A stretch of 64,000 nt of DNA from a bacterium HR15 (GTDB lineage Bacteria > Armatimonadota > Fimbriimonadia > Fimbriimonadales > GBS-DC). Both the position numbers and the translations under genes were made by a program. The notes beneath the pieces are model-generated. The model saw only the letters and a list, made by a program, of their open reading frames with translations. It ran no database searches and was not told the origin of the DNA. This document shows, in pieces, positions 37,701-47,190 of the stretch (within the stretch, counting starts at the first letter, position 1; every line of letters starts with the position of its first letter). The stretch is from NCBI GenBank assembly GCA_002898555.1, contig BEHR01000006.1:38258-102257 (forward strand), in the 5' to 3' direction.

Positions 37701-38857
37701 GCGTGCGTGTCACCATCGCCACCAAGCGCTTGCTCACCGAAGGCGACAAAATGGCGGGACGACACGGCAACAAGGGCGTCATCTCCCGCATTCAGCCTGT
37801 GGAGGATATGCCCTTCCTTATGGACGGTACGCCGGTGGAGGTTGTGCTGAACCCGCTGGGGGTTCCTTCACGCATGAATGTGGGGCAGATTCTGGAGTTA
37901 CACCTTGGCTACGCGGCGCGAACCCTTGGCGTGCGCTATCAAACGCCCGTGTTTCAGGGCGCTACCGTGGAGGAGGTACAAGAGGAACTGAAAGCGGTCG
38001 CCGATCGGCTGCGGCTGCGTGCCCTCGAATCGCTCCTCACGGACGAACTACGCCTCGCGCTCGCCTTCCCACCCGGCTGCACCTTCGAACAGGCGCTCCA
38101 ACAGGTTCAGACCCATCTGCAAACGCTCAGTACCGTCCAGCTGGAATGGCTGGCAAGGCGGCTGGGGGTTCACACCGGTGCCCCGGCATCGCAGGAAGAG
38201 ACCAAACCCACCCAGACACGACGAGGCAGACCCAAAAAATCCCAAGCCACGGAGAAAGCCCCTGACCTACAGCCGCTGGTGGCTGCGCTCACCGAAACAA
38301 TGCGCGAACGCGCCATCCATCGCAGCGGCTTCGATCCCGCAACGGGCAAAGCGATTTTGCGTGATGGGCACACGGGTGAACCCTTCCAGAACCCCGTTGC
38401 TATCGGCTACCTCTATCTGCTCAAGTTGGAACACCTGGCGGAAGAGAAAATCCATGCCCGCTCCATCGGACCCTACTCGCTCGTCACGCAACAACCGCTG
38501 GGCGGCAAGGCGCAGTTCGGCGGTCAGCGTCTGGGCGAGATGGAGGTGTGGGCGCTGGAAGCCTATGGCGCAGCCCATACCTTGCAAGAGATGCTTACCA
38601 TCAAATCGGATGATGTGATGGGGCGCATTCGCGCCTATGAAGCGATTGTGAAGGGCGCGCCCGTGATCCAGCCTTCCATCCCCGAATCGTTTAAAATCTT
38701 AGTCAACGAGCTGCGCGCGCTCGCCCTACGCGTGCAAATCATCGACTCGCACGATGTACCCCACGACTTCCGCAGCCTGGAGGAACTCGAAACGCTGGAC
38801 ATCGAAGCCGCGAGCAAGCCAACGATAGCCACCGTCGCACCGGCAGAAGGCGAATAA
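34790..38857 (+). CDS. rpoB: DNA-directed RNA polymerase subunit beta
   Basis: 1355 residues from ATG 34790, preceded by GAGGAGGG; ATG 34775 would include that site in the coding sequence. It forms half of the RNA polymerase catalytic cleft. Core motifs are intact: the rifampicin region (about [24 protein letters not shown]), [28 protein letters not shown] and the C-terminal [24 protein letters not shown]. Two lineage additions stand out: a zinc ribbon C931-x2-C934-x14-C949-x2-C952 just before [12 protein letters not shown], and a basic insert with TRRGRPKKS (residues 1144-1150), an AT-hook-like motif. rpoC follows 60 bases later. Confidence 0.97.
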   Translation: [1355 protein letters not shown]

Positions 38858-38917
38858 TCTTCATGCGCAGATAACAAGGCAGATCCACAGGTCTGCTCCT
38901 ACAGAGGAGGTGTCTTA

Positions 38918-41900
38918 ATGGATATCGGACATATCAAGGCGATCCGAATCGGATTAGCATCACCGGAAGATATTCGGGCGTGGTCGTATGGTGAGGTCAA
39001 AAAGCCTGAAACCATCAACTATCGTACCTTCCGCCCAGAGCGCGATGGACTGTTCTGCGAGCGGATCTTCGGTCCAACGCGTGACTGGGAATGCAGCTGC
39101 GGGCGCTATAAGCGCGTAAAAAACAAGGGCGTGCGCTGTGAGCGGTGTGGCGTGGAAGTAACCCGCTCCCGCGTGCGCCGTGAACGCATGGGACATATCG
39201 ACCTGGTAGCCCCTGTGGTGCATGTGTGGTATCTCAAAGGGCAACCGCCCAGCCCGTTGGGGCTGCTGCTCGATATCTCCCCGCGTCAGCTGGAGAAGGT
39301 CATCTACTTCACAAACTACATCGTCACGGAAATCGATCGCGCCGAAATCGAGCGCAGTCTCGGCGAGATTCGGCGCGTCGTAGACCAAGAGAAAGAGCAT
39401 CTGGAGGAGGAACTGGCGCGAGTCTATCAAGAGCTGGATACCCGCCTCAAACGCGAGCTGGAGGAACATGGCGACAGCTGGACTGACGCGCAGCGCGAGG
39501 AGCGAATCCGCTACTACAACCACCGCAAAGAGATGGAGCTGCGCGAGCGACAGACATGGTTGGCGGAGCTGGAGCGCGCCGTCGATAACCTCGCACGCCT
39601 GCAACTATACCAGCTGCTGGACGAAAGCTCATGGTCGGGCATCGAGCAGCTGCTAATGCACTGCTCGCGGCGGTTGGGACGCGACCTGCGCGGACTGGTG
39701 CGCGCGGGACAGGGCGCAGAAGCCATTCGCGAACTGCTGCGCCAAGTCGATCTGGAAAAGCTCGTGCGGGAGCTGCGAGAAGAGGTCGCACGCACCCAAG
39801 GCGCACGCCGCGCCCGCGTGGTCAAGCGGTTGGAAATTGTGGAGGCTTTCCGCAATAGCCGCGCACGCCCTGAATGGATGGTGCTGGAAGCGATCCCCGT
39901 GCTGCCACCTGAACTGCGCCCGATGGTGCAACTCGACGGCGGACGCTTCGCCACCAGCGACCTGAACGATCTCTATCGTCGCATCGTGAACCGCAACAAC
40001 CGCATGCGTAAAATCCTGGAAATTCGCGCCCCGAAAAGCATCGTCAACTCCGAAAAGCGACTGCTGCAGGAAGCCGTTGACGCCCTCATCGATAACTCGC
40101 GCCGCACCCGCCCCGTGATCGGCTCCAACGGGCGCGTGCTGAAATCACTTTCCGACCTGCTGAAGGGGAAAGAGGGACGATTCCGTAAAAACTTGCTCGG
40201 CAAGCGCGTGGATTACTCGGGACGCTCCGTGATTGTGGTGGGACCACATCTGAAACTGCACCAGTGCGGGCTGCCCAAAGAGATGGCGCTGGAGCTGTTC
40301 AAACCATTCGTTATGCATCGACTCATCCTCTTAGGCTACGCAAACAACATCAAGAACGCCAAGCACGCGGTGGATCGGCAGATCCCTGAAGTGTGGCAAG
40401 CGCTGGAGACCGTGATTCGGGAACATCCTGTGCTGCTCAATCGCGCACCCACTTTGCACCGCTTGGGCATTCAGGCGTTTGAGCCGATTCTGACCGAAGG
40501 CAAGGCGATTCAGCTCCATCCGCTGGTGTGCCACGCCTATAACGCCGACTTCGATGGTGACCAGATGGCGGTGCATGTGCCCCTTTCCTATCCCGCCCAG
40601 GCGGAGGCACGGCTGCTTATGCTTGCCATTCATAACCTGTTCAAGCCGGCGGATGGCTCGCCCATCGTCTCGCCCTTGCAGGATATCGTACTGGGGGCAT
40701 ACTACTTGACGATGAACGATCCCCAAGGCGAATCGGAGCCACGCTTCACCTTCGGCAACCGCGAAGAGGCGCAGGTAGCGTTCGAGCAACACTTAATCCG
40801 CATGCATGAACCGATTCGCGTGCGTCTTGCCGCCAGCGACTGGCAGGTGTCCGAATCACCCACCCCACTGACCACCACTCCCTCCTCGCAACTCACCCAG
40901 GAATGGAGTGAGGTGGTTCAGACCACCTTCGGACGCTTGATTTTCTTCGGGCTGTTACCCGCCTCCTTTAAGACGCGCCTGCTGGAGAGCGATCCGAGCG
41001 GACAAACACTCATCAGCATCCTGAACCGCGTCTATAATAAAAAAGCCCTCTCCGAACTGATTCGCGAGGTCTATCGGATTGCGGGGCACATCGAAACGGT
41101 CCACTTCCTCGACCAACTGAAAAATGCGGGCTTCTACTGGGCGACGCAAGCAGGCATCACCTTTGCGCTAACCGATATGGAGATCCCCGCGGAACGCGAC
41201 GAGATTGTCCGCCGTGCCGAAGAAGAAGCCCGCCGTATCGACGAGCTGTATGAGCGTGGCGAGCTGACCATTGCCGATAAACGCCGCTTGCTCATCAAAC
41301 TCTGGCAGGAAGCGTATGATCAGGTGACCGAGGCTATGTTGCGCTCTATCGCGCGGAACAATCCGCTGTTCATTATTACCGATTCGGGTGCGCGTGGCTC
41401 CACCAAACAGCTGGCACAGCTGGTTGGCATGCGCGGACTGATGAGCGGGCTGCTCGATATCCGAACGGCGTCCGAACGCCTGATTGAGGAGCTGCCTGTG
41501 CGCCACAGCTTCCGCGAGGGATTGACCACGCTGGAGTATTTCGTGTCGGGCTATGGCGCGCGCCGTGGCTTGGCAAGCACCGCGTTGCTCACCGCGAACG
41601 CAGGCTATCTCACACGACGCATGGTCGATGTCGCCCAAGATGTCATCGTGCGCGTTCCCGACTGCCAGACCACCGAAGGCATCGTCGTCGCCCGTATTAT
41701 CCGTGAAGGCGAAGAGATTGAGCCGCTGTACCAGCGCATTCGCGGGCGCACCGCCCGCAAACAGCTGCTGAACCCCTACACGGGGGAGAAGCTGATCGAG
41801 GAGAACGAGATTATCTCCGACGATCTGGCACGGGCGATAGACAGCCTTGCCGCCGGGCTGGAACGGTTCACTCAAACACTGCGCGACCTGTCCGAGAAGG

Positions 41901-43636
41901 AGCCGGGCGAACTCTTTATGCCCGACGACGGTCAGCCACTCCAAGACCCTCAAACGGGCGAAGTGCTGTTAGACGCCTATGAACCGATTGAACCGGAAGT
42001 GCTGAACCGACTACGGGCGCGGCGTGAAGAACTGCGTCAGTTGTGGCATCGGGCAGGTTTTGAATGGGTGGAACATGACATGGTGGGCGTGCCCATCCGG
42101 TCGCCACTCACTTGCGCGGCGCGACAGGGCATCTGTGCTGCTTGCTACGGGCTGGATATGGGCACGCTGCGTCCAGTGGAGCTGGGCACTGCGGTCGGCA
42201 TCATCGCGGCGCAATCGATCGGCGAACCGGGCACTCAGCTGACCATGCGGGTGTTCCACACGGGCGGTGTCGCGGGTGCAGGCGAACAGATTGCGGGCTT
42301 CCGAGTCGGTGGCGCAACGCTGCAAGCCGCAGCTGCCCTCGGTGAACTGGAGGAACGCGGCGTGACCGAACGCATCAGCGACCTGCGCACCGACCAGCGA
42401 CGAGTCATCCAGCAGGTGGCGCAACGCCTGCTGGGCAAGCCTATCGAATCAGACCTGTCCGATATGCCTGACCTGTCGGAGATCGAAACCGAGGAGAAAA
42501 TCCAGCGCAAGGTGCGTGAATGGGTGCGCAAGCTGGCGAAGCTGATGGAGAGCCAGAACACGGGCATCAACCGCGTAGAGGAACTGTTCGAAGCACGGAA
42601 GCCCAAAGGCGAAGCCATCACCGTGGACTACGAAGGCGAAGTGGTCGACATCGTGCGTAGCGTGGGGCGCTGGGTCGTGCTGCGAGCCACCTTGCCGGTC
42701 GGCGAACAGCTGCTTGGCAAGGTCAGCCTGCATGAAGTCGTCAGCCCGAACACTGGCGAGATACTGCTGCACGAACTGGAAGAGATCCGCTCCACCCATC
42801 TGAACCGCCTGATGGAGCACGAGATTGAGGAAGTGGAGGTGCTGGATGCTATTCTGGTGGGTGTGTCGGGCACGCTCGAAGTGAAAGTCGGCGATCGCGT
42901 GTTGCCCGGCGACCGCCTCACGCCCGGTCCGCTGAACCCACACGAACTGTTACGCCTCCGAGGCGTGCGCGGCGTGCAAGAGTACCTTATTCGCGAGATC
43001 CAGGCGGTATATAAGGCGCAGGGCGTCGACATCGATGACAAGCATATCGAAATTATCCTGCGCCAGATGCTGCGCAAACGGCGCGTGGTCGACCCCGGCG
43101 ATACCCTCTTCCTACCCGGTCAGATTGTGGACCGGTTCGTGTTCGAGGATACCAACGCACAAGTGGTGCGCGAGGGCGGACGCCCCGCCGTTGCCGAATG
43201 GGTGCTGCTGGGCACTTCGGAAGCCGCACAGCAGACCGAATCGTTCCTGTCGGCAGCCTCTTTCCAGCGTACCGTCAAAGCCCTCACCGATGCCGCCGTG
43301 CGCGGCAAGGTGGATGAACTGGTTGGGCTGAAGGAAAATGTGATTATCGGGCGGCTCATCCCAGCAGGCACAGGCTACGCGAAGCCAGAAATCCGCGCCG
43401 AGTTTGCCCGTCCGACACGCGCCGCCATACGAGAAGGCGCCCCAGCAACGGGCAAACCAAGCCCCGTCCCCGAGACAAAGCCAATAGAAACCATCGGGGA
43501 TCTGGCAGCGACCCTCCAGCCCGACGACCAGCCCGATTCGGTTACCCCTCCCCAAGAGGGTGAGACCCCTGCCAAGCCAAAACGCGCTCGCCGCAAGAAG
43601 GCAACCGATGAAACGGCAGGGGGGAATAACGAATGA
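38918..43636 (+). CDS. rpoC: DNA-directed RNA polymerase subunit beta'
   Basis: 1572 residues. The N-terminal zinc site uses C59, C61, C74 and C77. Mg-binding active site [12 protein letters not shown] starts at N542, with D544, D546 and D548 as ligands. The second zinc site lies at [13 protein letters not shown]. An extra helical segment with many charged residues is present at about residues 135-320, as in the longer bacterial form. The C-terminus has a Pro- and Lys-rich tail ([11 protein letters not shown]). The ribosome site is AGGAGG. The stop overlaps the ATG of the uvrA fragment. Confidence 0.98.
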   Translation: MDIGHIKAIRIGLASPEDIRAWSYGEVKKPETINYRTFRPERDGLFCERIFGPTRDWECSCGRYKRVKNKGVRCERCGVEVTRSRVRRERMGHIDLVAPVVHVWYLKGQPPSPLGLLLDISPRQLEKVIYFTNYIVTEIDRAEIERSLGEIRRVVDQEKEHLEEELARVYQELDTRLKRELEEHGDSWTDAQREERIRYYNHRKEMELRERQTWLAELERAVDNLARLQLYQLLDESSWSGIEQLLMHCSRRLGRDLRGLVRAGQGAEAIRELLRQVDLEKLVRELREEVARTQGARRARVVKRLEIVEAFRNSRARPEWMVLEAIPVLPPELRPMVQLDGGRFATSDLNDLYRRIVNRNNRMRKILEIRAPKSIVNSEKRLLQEAVDALIDNSRRTRPVIGSNGRVLKSLSDLLKGKEGRFRKNLLGKRVDYSGRSVIVVGPHLKLHQCGLPKEMALELFKPFVMHRLILLGYANNIKNAKHAVDRQIPEVWQALETVIREHPVLLNRAPTLHRLGIQAFEPILTEGKAIQLHPLVCHAYNADFDGDQMAVHVPLSYPAQAEARLLMLAIHNLFKPADGSPIVSPLQDIVLGAYYLTMNDPQGESEPRFTFGNREEAQVAFEQHLIRMHEPIRVRLAASDWQVSESPTPLTTTPSSQLTQEWSEVVQTTFGRLIFFGLLPASFKTRLLESDPSGQTLISILNRVYNKKALSELIREVYRIAGHIETVHFLDQLKNAGFYWATQAGITFALTDMEIPAERDEIVRRAEEEARRIDELYERGELTIADKRRLLIKLWQEAYDQVTEAMLRSIARNNPLFIITDSGARGSTKQLAQLVGMRGLMSGLLDIRTASERLIEELPVRHSFREGLTTLEYFVSGYGARRGLASTALLTANAGYLTRRMVDVAQDVIVRVPDCQTTEGIVVARIIREGEEIEPLYQRIRGRTARKQLLNPYTGEKLIEENEIISDDLARAIDSLAAGLERFTQTLRDLSEKEPGELFMPDDGQPLQDPQTGEVLLDAYEPIEPEVLNRLRARREELRQLWHRAGFEWVEHDMVGVPIRSPLTCAARQGICAACYGLDMGTLRPVELGTAVGIIAAQSIGEPGTQLTMRVFHTGGVAGAGEQIAGFRVGGATLQAAAALGELEERGVTERISDLRTDQRRVIQQVAQRLLGKPIESDLSDMPDLSEIETEEKIQRKVREWVRKLAKLMESQNTGINRVEELFEARKPKGEAITVDYEGEVVDIVRSVGRWVVLRATLPVGEQLLGKVSLHEVVSPNTGEILLHELEEIRSTHLNRLMEHEIEEVEVLDAILVGVSGTLEVKVGDRVLPGDRLTPGPLNPHELLRLRGVRGVQEYLIREIQAVYKAQGVDIDDKHIEIILRQMLRKRRVVDPGDTLFLPGQIVDRFVFEDTNAQVVREGGRPAVAEWVLLGTSEAAQQTESFLSAASFQRTVKALTDAAVRGKVDELVGLKENVIIGRLIPAGTGYAKPEIRAEFARPTRAAIREGAPATGKPSPVPETKPIETIGDLAATLQPDDQPDSVTPPQEGETPAKPKRARRKKATDETAGGNNE

Positions 43637-45864
43637 CGGATCCTGACCGTGTGATGGCGATGGAGAAGCCACCTCATGGGGTTGATGCCCCCGCCGAGGC
43701 TACGAACAGGGACCTCGGCGGGGAGATAAACATCCCGCTTGAATCGGGCACCGAGCTGCTTTTCTCGGAACACTTCGCCTGCCCCGATTGTGGCGTCAGC
43801 CTCAGCGAGCTGGAACCGCGCAACTTCTCCTTCAACAGCCCCTATGGCGCCTGTCCCGAATGTACCGGGCTGGGCACCAAAACCGAGTTCGACCCCGACC
43901 TAATCGCGCCGGACCGCTCCAAATCGATTCGGCAGGGCGCACTCCTGCCGTTCGTGAAGCGCGATGGCGAGATGACCGAGTGGCGACTCGCCATGCTCGA
44001 AGGCGTCGCCAAACGGCTCGGCTTCACCCTCGATACCCCCCTCCAAGACCTCTCGGAGGAGCAGTTCCACGCGCTGATGTACGGCACAGAAGGCAACATC
44101 ACAGTCACCATTCGTAACCGCTGGGGACGCATCAAGTATGTCGACACCGAGTTCGAAGGCGTGATCAACATCCTCAAGCGTCGCTATGAGGAGACCGAAA
44201 GCGATTATGTGCGTCAGGAGCTGGAGCAGTATATGGCAACGCGCCCTTGCCCCGCCTGCAACGGCAAGCGGCTCAAGCCCGAAAGCCTTGCCGTGACGGT
44301 CGCAGGGAAGAATATCGCCGAGGTCACCGCGATGAGCATCGAGGAAGCCGCCCAATGGTTCGCGGCTCTGGAGCAGCATCTAACCCCGCGCGAGCGCACC
44401 ATTGCCGAGCGTATTTTGCGCGAGGTTCGCACACGGCTGGGTTTCCTGCTCGATGTGGGGCTGGGCTACCTCACGCTGGATCGCGCGGCTAACACGCTCG
44501 CCGGCGGCGAGGCACAGCGCATCCGACTCGCCACGCAAATCGGCAGCGGGCTGATGGGCGTGCTCTATGTGCTGGACGAGCCGAGCATCGGGCTGCACCA
44601 ACGCGATAACCGCAAATTGATTCAAACTCTGATGCGCCTGCGCGATCTGGGCAACACGGTCATCGTGGTCGAACATGACGAGGAAACCATCCGCTCCGCC
44701 GATTACATTATCGATCTGGGGCCGGGGGCGGGCGAGCATGGGGGCGAGGTGGTCGTGGCAGGCACATTACAAGATGTGATTCGCTGCCCGCACAGCCTCA
44801 CTGGGCAATATCTGGCAGGCGTGCGCCGCATCGAAATCCCCAAACAGCGTCGTCAGCCCCATCCCGATAAATGGCTGATTGTGCGCGGCGCACGCGCCAA
44901 CAACCTCAAAAATATCACCGTGCGCTTCCCACTGGGGCTGTTTATCTGCGTCACGGGCGTCTCCGGCTCAGGCAAAAGCACCCTGATCCAGGAGACACTT
45001 TACCCGCGCCTGATGTACCATGTGTACGGCACACGGCGTGTATGGGGCGAACACGACGCCATCGAAGGGCTGGAATGGGTGGATAAAGTGGTCGATATCG
45101 ATCAATCGCCGATTGGGCGCACACCGCGTAGCAATCCCGCTACCTACACAGGCGTGTTCGACATGATCCGCGAACTGTTCGCCAGCACGCCCGAAGCGCG
45201 CGCTCGCGGCTACTTGCCCGGGCGATTCAGCTTCAATGTGAAGGGCGGGCGATGCGAAGCGTGCCGCGGCGACGGCATGATCAAAATCGAGATGCAGTTC
45301 CTCCCCGATGTGTATGTGACCTGCGAAGTGTGCAAGGGGCGACGCTACAATCGCGAAACGCTGGAGGTGAAGTTCAAGGGCAAAACAATTGCCGATGTGC
45401 TGGAGATGACGGTGGAAGAGGCACTCGAGTTTTTCGCCCCGTTTCCCACGATTGCCCGCAAGCTGAAAACGCTGCACGATGTGGGGCTGGACTATATCCG
45501 GCTGGGTCAACCTGCCCCCACATTATCAGGGGGCGAGGCGCAGCGTGTAAAGCTCGCCACCGAACTGAGCAAACGCGCCACGGGCAACACCGTCTATATC
45601 CTGGACGAGCCGACCACCGGACTGCACTTCGAGGATGTGCGCAAATTGCTGGGCGTGTTGCACCGCCTCGTGGATGCAGGCAATACGGTCATCGTCATCG
45701 AACATAACCTGGATGTGATTAAGACCGCTGACTGGATCATCGATCTGGGTCCCGAAGGGGGCAACGCGGGTGGCTATGTGGTGGCAGAGGGACCGCCCGA
45801 ATATGTGGCAACGGTCGAAGCCAGCTACACGGGGCAGTTCCTACGCCCATTGCTTTTCAGTTAG
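43633..45864 (+). CDS. uvrA: UvrA lacking its first Walker A and UvrB-binding domain
   Basis: 743 residues against about 940 for normal UvrA. Homology begins near residue 40 at [20 protein letters not shown], which is about residue 230-250 in complete proteins. Missing are the first GxSGSGKSS Walker A and the UvrB-binding domain. Present are the first signature and Walker B ([28 protein letters not shown]), the whole second ATPase ([39 protein letters not shown]) and the zinc finger CEACRGDG...CEVCKG. The first 40 residues are unrelated and include an 11-bp hairpin at 43689-43723. The frame is otherwise intact. Damage recognition with UvrB should be impaired; it may be a decaying copy or a repurposed ATPase. 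Confidence 0.88.
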   Translation: MTDPDRVMAMEKPPHGVDAPAEATNRDLGGEINIPLESGTELLFSEHFACPDCGVSLSELEPRNFSFNSPYGACPECTGLGTKTEFDPDLIAPDRSKSIRQGALLPFVKRDGEMTEWRLAMLEGVAKRLGFTLDTPLQDLSEEQFHALMYGTEGNITVTIRNRWGRIKYVDTEFEGVINILKRRYEETESDYVRQELEQYMATRPCPACNGKRLKPESLAVTVAGKNIAEVTAMSIEEAAQWFAALEQHLTPRERTIAERILREVRTRLGFLLDVGLGYLTLDRAANTLAGGEAQRIRLATQIGSGLMGVLYVLDEPSIGLHQRDNRKLIQTLMRLRDLGNTVIVVEHDEETIRSADYIIDLGPGAGEHGGEVVVAGTLQDVIRCPHSLTGQYLAGVRRIEIPKQRRQPHPDKWLIVRGARANNLKNITVRFPLGLFICVTGVSGSGKSTLIQETLYPRLMYHVYGTRRVWGEHDAIEGLEWVDKVVDIDQSPIGRTPRSNPATYTGVFDMIRELFASTPEARARGYLPGRFSFNVKGGRCEACRGDGMIKIEMQFLPDVYVTCEVCKGRRYNRETLEVKFKGKTIADVLEMTVEEALEFFAPFPTIARKLKTLHDVGLDYIRLGQPAPTLSGGEAQRVKLATELSKRATGNTVYILDEPTTGLHFEDVRKLLGVLHRLVDAGNTVIVIEHNLDVIKTADWIIDLGPEGGNAGGYVVAEGPPEYVATVEASYTGQFLRPLLFS
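43689..43723 (+). repeat. 11-bp perfect hairpin near the start of truncated uvrA
   Basis: CCCCGCCGAGG (43689-43699), 13-base loop, CCTCGGCGGGG (43713-43723). It lies in the non-homologous 5' part of the uvrA fragment, just before the point where UvrA similarity begins, and may mark the rearrangement junction or end part of the rpoBC transcript. Confidence 0.85.
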
Positions 45865-45893
45865 CTCCCTCCGACCCGCTTGACCGATCTGAA

Positions 45894-47081
45894 ATGAAAA
45901 GCTATCGCTACCTGATTGTGGGCGGTGGATTAGCAGCCGATGCTGCAGTAATGGGCATTCGCGCGGTAGATAGCGAGGGTTCCATTGCCATCCTCAGCGA
46001 GGAACCCCATCCACCCTATCGTCGTCCGATGCTAAGCAAAGCACTTTGGCGTGGCACGCCCATCGATGAAGTGTGGCTGCCCACCGCCGAAGCGGGTGCC
46101 GAAATTCACACAGGCATCCAGGTCATGCGCCTCGATCTGGACACAAAGTGCGTGCAAGACGCCCGCGGCGAGGAATGGCGATTCGAAAAGCTGCTCCTTG
46201 CCACAGGTTGCATACCCCGCACCCTGCCTCAAGCGCCCGATGGCATCCTCTACTTCCGCACCCTCAGCGACTACTTCACCCTGCGCGAAGCGATAACAGA
46301 GGCAGAGCATATCGGCATCATCGGTGGGGGCTATATCGGCTCGGAACTGGGCGCATCTCTCACGATAAACGGCAAGCGGGTGACGATGCTCTTTCCCGAA
46401 ACGGGCATCTGCGCACGATTGCTGCCTCCTCCGCTGAGCGACTGGCTGAACGCCTTTTATCGGGAGCGCGGGGTAGAGGTCATTACCGGCGTGCTGGTGC
46501 AAAGGGTGTCGCGGGATAACCGCTGGCAGGTGCATCTGTCGGACGGGCAAACGCTGATTTTCGACGCTTTGGTGGCGGGACTGGGCGTGCTGCCACGCGA
46601 CGAACTGGCGCATCAAGCGGGTCTGACAACGCCGACAGAATTCTCTCCTCCGACCCAGACGGGTACCCCGGAAAAGAAAAGTCTGGACGGGGTTCGTGTC
46701 AACCGATTTTTGCAAACAGCGCATCCCGATGTCTATGCCGCTGGGGATGTTGCGTTGTTCCCCTATGCGCGATTGGGCATCGAAACGCGCGTCGAACACG
46801 AAGACCACGCCATTGCCAGCGGCTTCTATGCAGGGCAGGCGATGGCAGGTGAAGCACAACCCTATGAACATCTGCCAATGTTTTATAGCGAACTGTTCGA
46901 TATCCGATACGAGGCGGTCGGGCTGATTGACAGCCAATTGGAGGTGCGCATGGAGGGCGACCTGCCAACGGAAGCAGGTGTCATCACCTATCATCAGCAA
47001 GGGCGTATTGTGGGTGCGCTCAGCTGGCGCAACGCGATGCCTGTAGACGACCTGCGCGAACTCATCGGGCACTCCTCTTGA
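45894..47081 (+). CDS. FAD-dependent pyridine nucleotide oxidoreductase with repeat-derived insert
   Basis: 395 residues. FAD-binding YLIVGGGLAADAA at the N-terminus, NAD-binding HIGIIGGGYIGSELGASL (about 140-157) and the second FAD motif VYAAGDVA (about 280) define the ferredoxin-reductase/AIF-like family. The C-terminal domain (about 300-395) resembles the reductase C domain. Residues about 248-265 (EFSPPTQTGTPEKKSLD) are encoded by a copy of the dispersed palindrome and sit just before the conserved VRVNRFLQTAHPDVYAAGD strand. The frame is maintained. Redox partner unknown. Confidence 0.88.
   Translation: MKSYRYLIVGGGLAADAAVMGIRAVDSEGSIAILSEEPHPPYRRPMLSKALWRGTPIDEVWLPTAEAGAEIHTGIQVMRLDLDTKCVQDARGEEWRFEKLLLATGCIPRTLPQAPDGILYFRTLSDYFTLREAITEAEHIGIIGGGYIGSELGASLTINGKRVTMLFPETGICARLLPPPLSDWLNAFYRERGVEVITGVLVQRVSRDNRWQVHLSDGQTLIFDALVAGLGVLPRDELAHQAGLTTPTEFSPPTQTGTPEKKSLDGVRVNRFLQTAHPDVYAAGDVALFPYARLGIETRVEHEDHAIASGFYAGQAMAGEAQPYEHLPMFYSELFDIRYEAVGLIDSQLEVRMEGDLPTEAGVITYHQQGRIVGALSWRNAMPVDDLRELIGHSS
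46636..46690. repeat. Dispersed palindrome copy inside a coding region
   Basis: CAGAATTCTCTCCTCCGACCC, then GGGTACCCCGGAAAAGAAAAGTCTG. The right arm and the GGGTACCCC core match the intergenic copies; the left arm has diverged at several third-codon-like positions. It is read as part of the oxidoreductase. Confidence 0.8.
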
Positions 47082-47106
47082 GCCTCACCCCAGTTCATCG
47101 CGTGAA

Positions 47107-47162
47107 TTTTCGAACACCCCCATTCTCGAACATGCGCAAGGGGGGATAAAACAAGGTACAAT
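47107..47162 (+). promoter_or_regulatory. Candidate valS promoter with TTTTCGAACACCCCC motif
   Basis: TTTTCGAACACCCCC (47107-47121), a second TTCTCGAACA (47124-47133) and a -10-like GGTACAAT ending at 47162. No good -35 is present. valS starts at 47191. Confidence 0.5.
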
Positions 47163-47190
47163 CGTATGCGCTGGAAGGAGCGGACGAGCG

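Noticed and set aside
47124..47140. LexA-like box before valS (CGAACATGCGC)
   Set aside because: Only one half resembles a CGAAC-N4-GTTCG site; the second half is missing.
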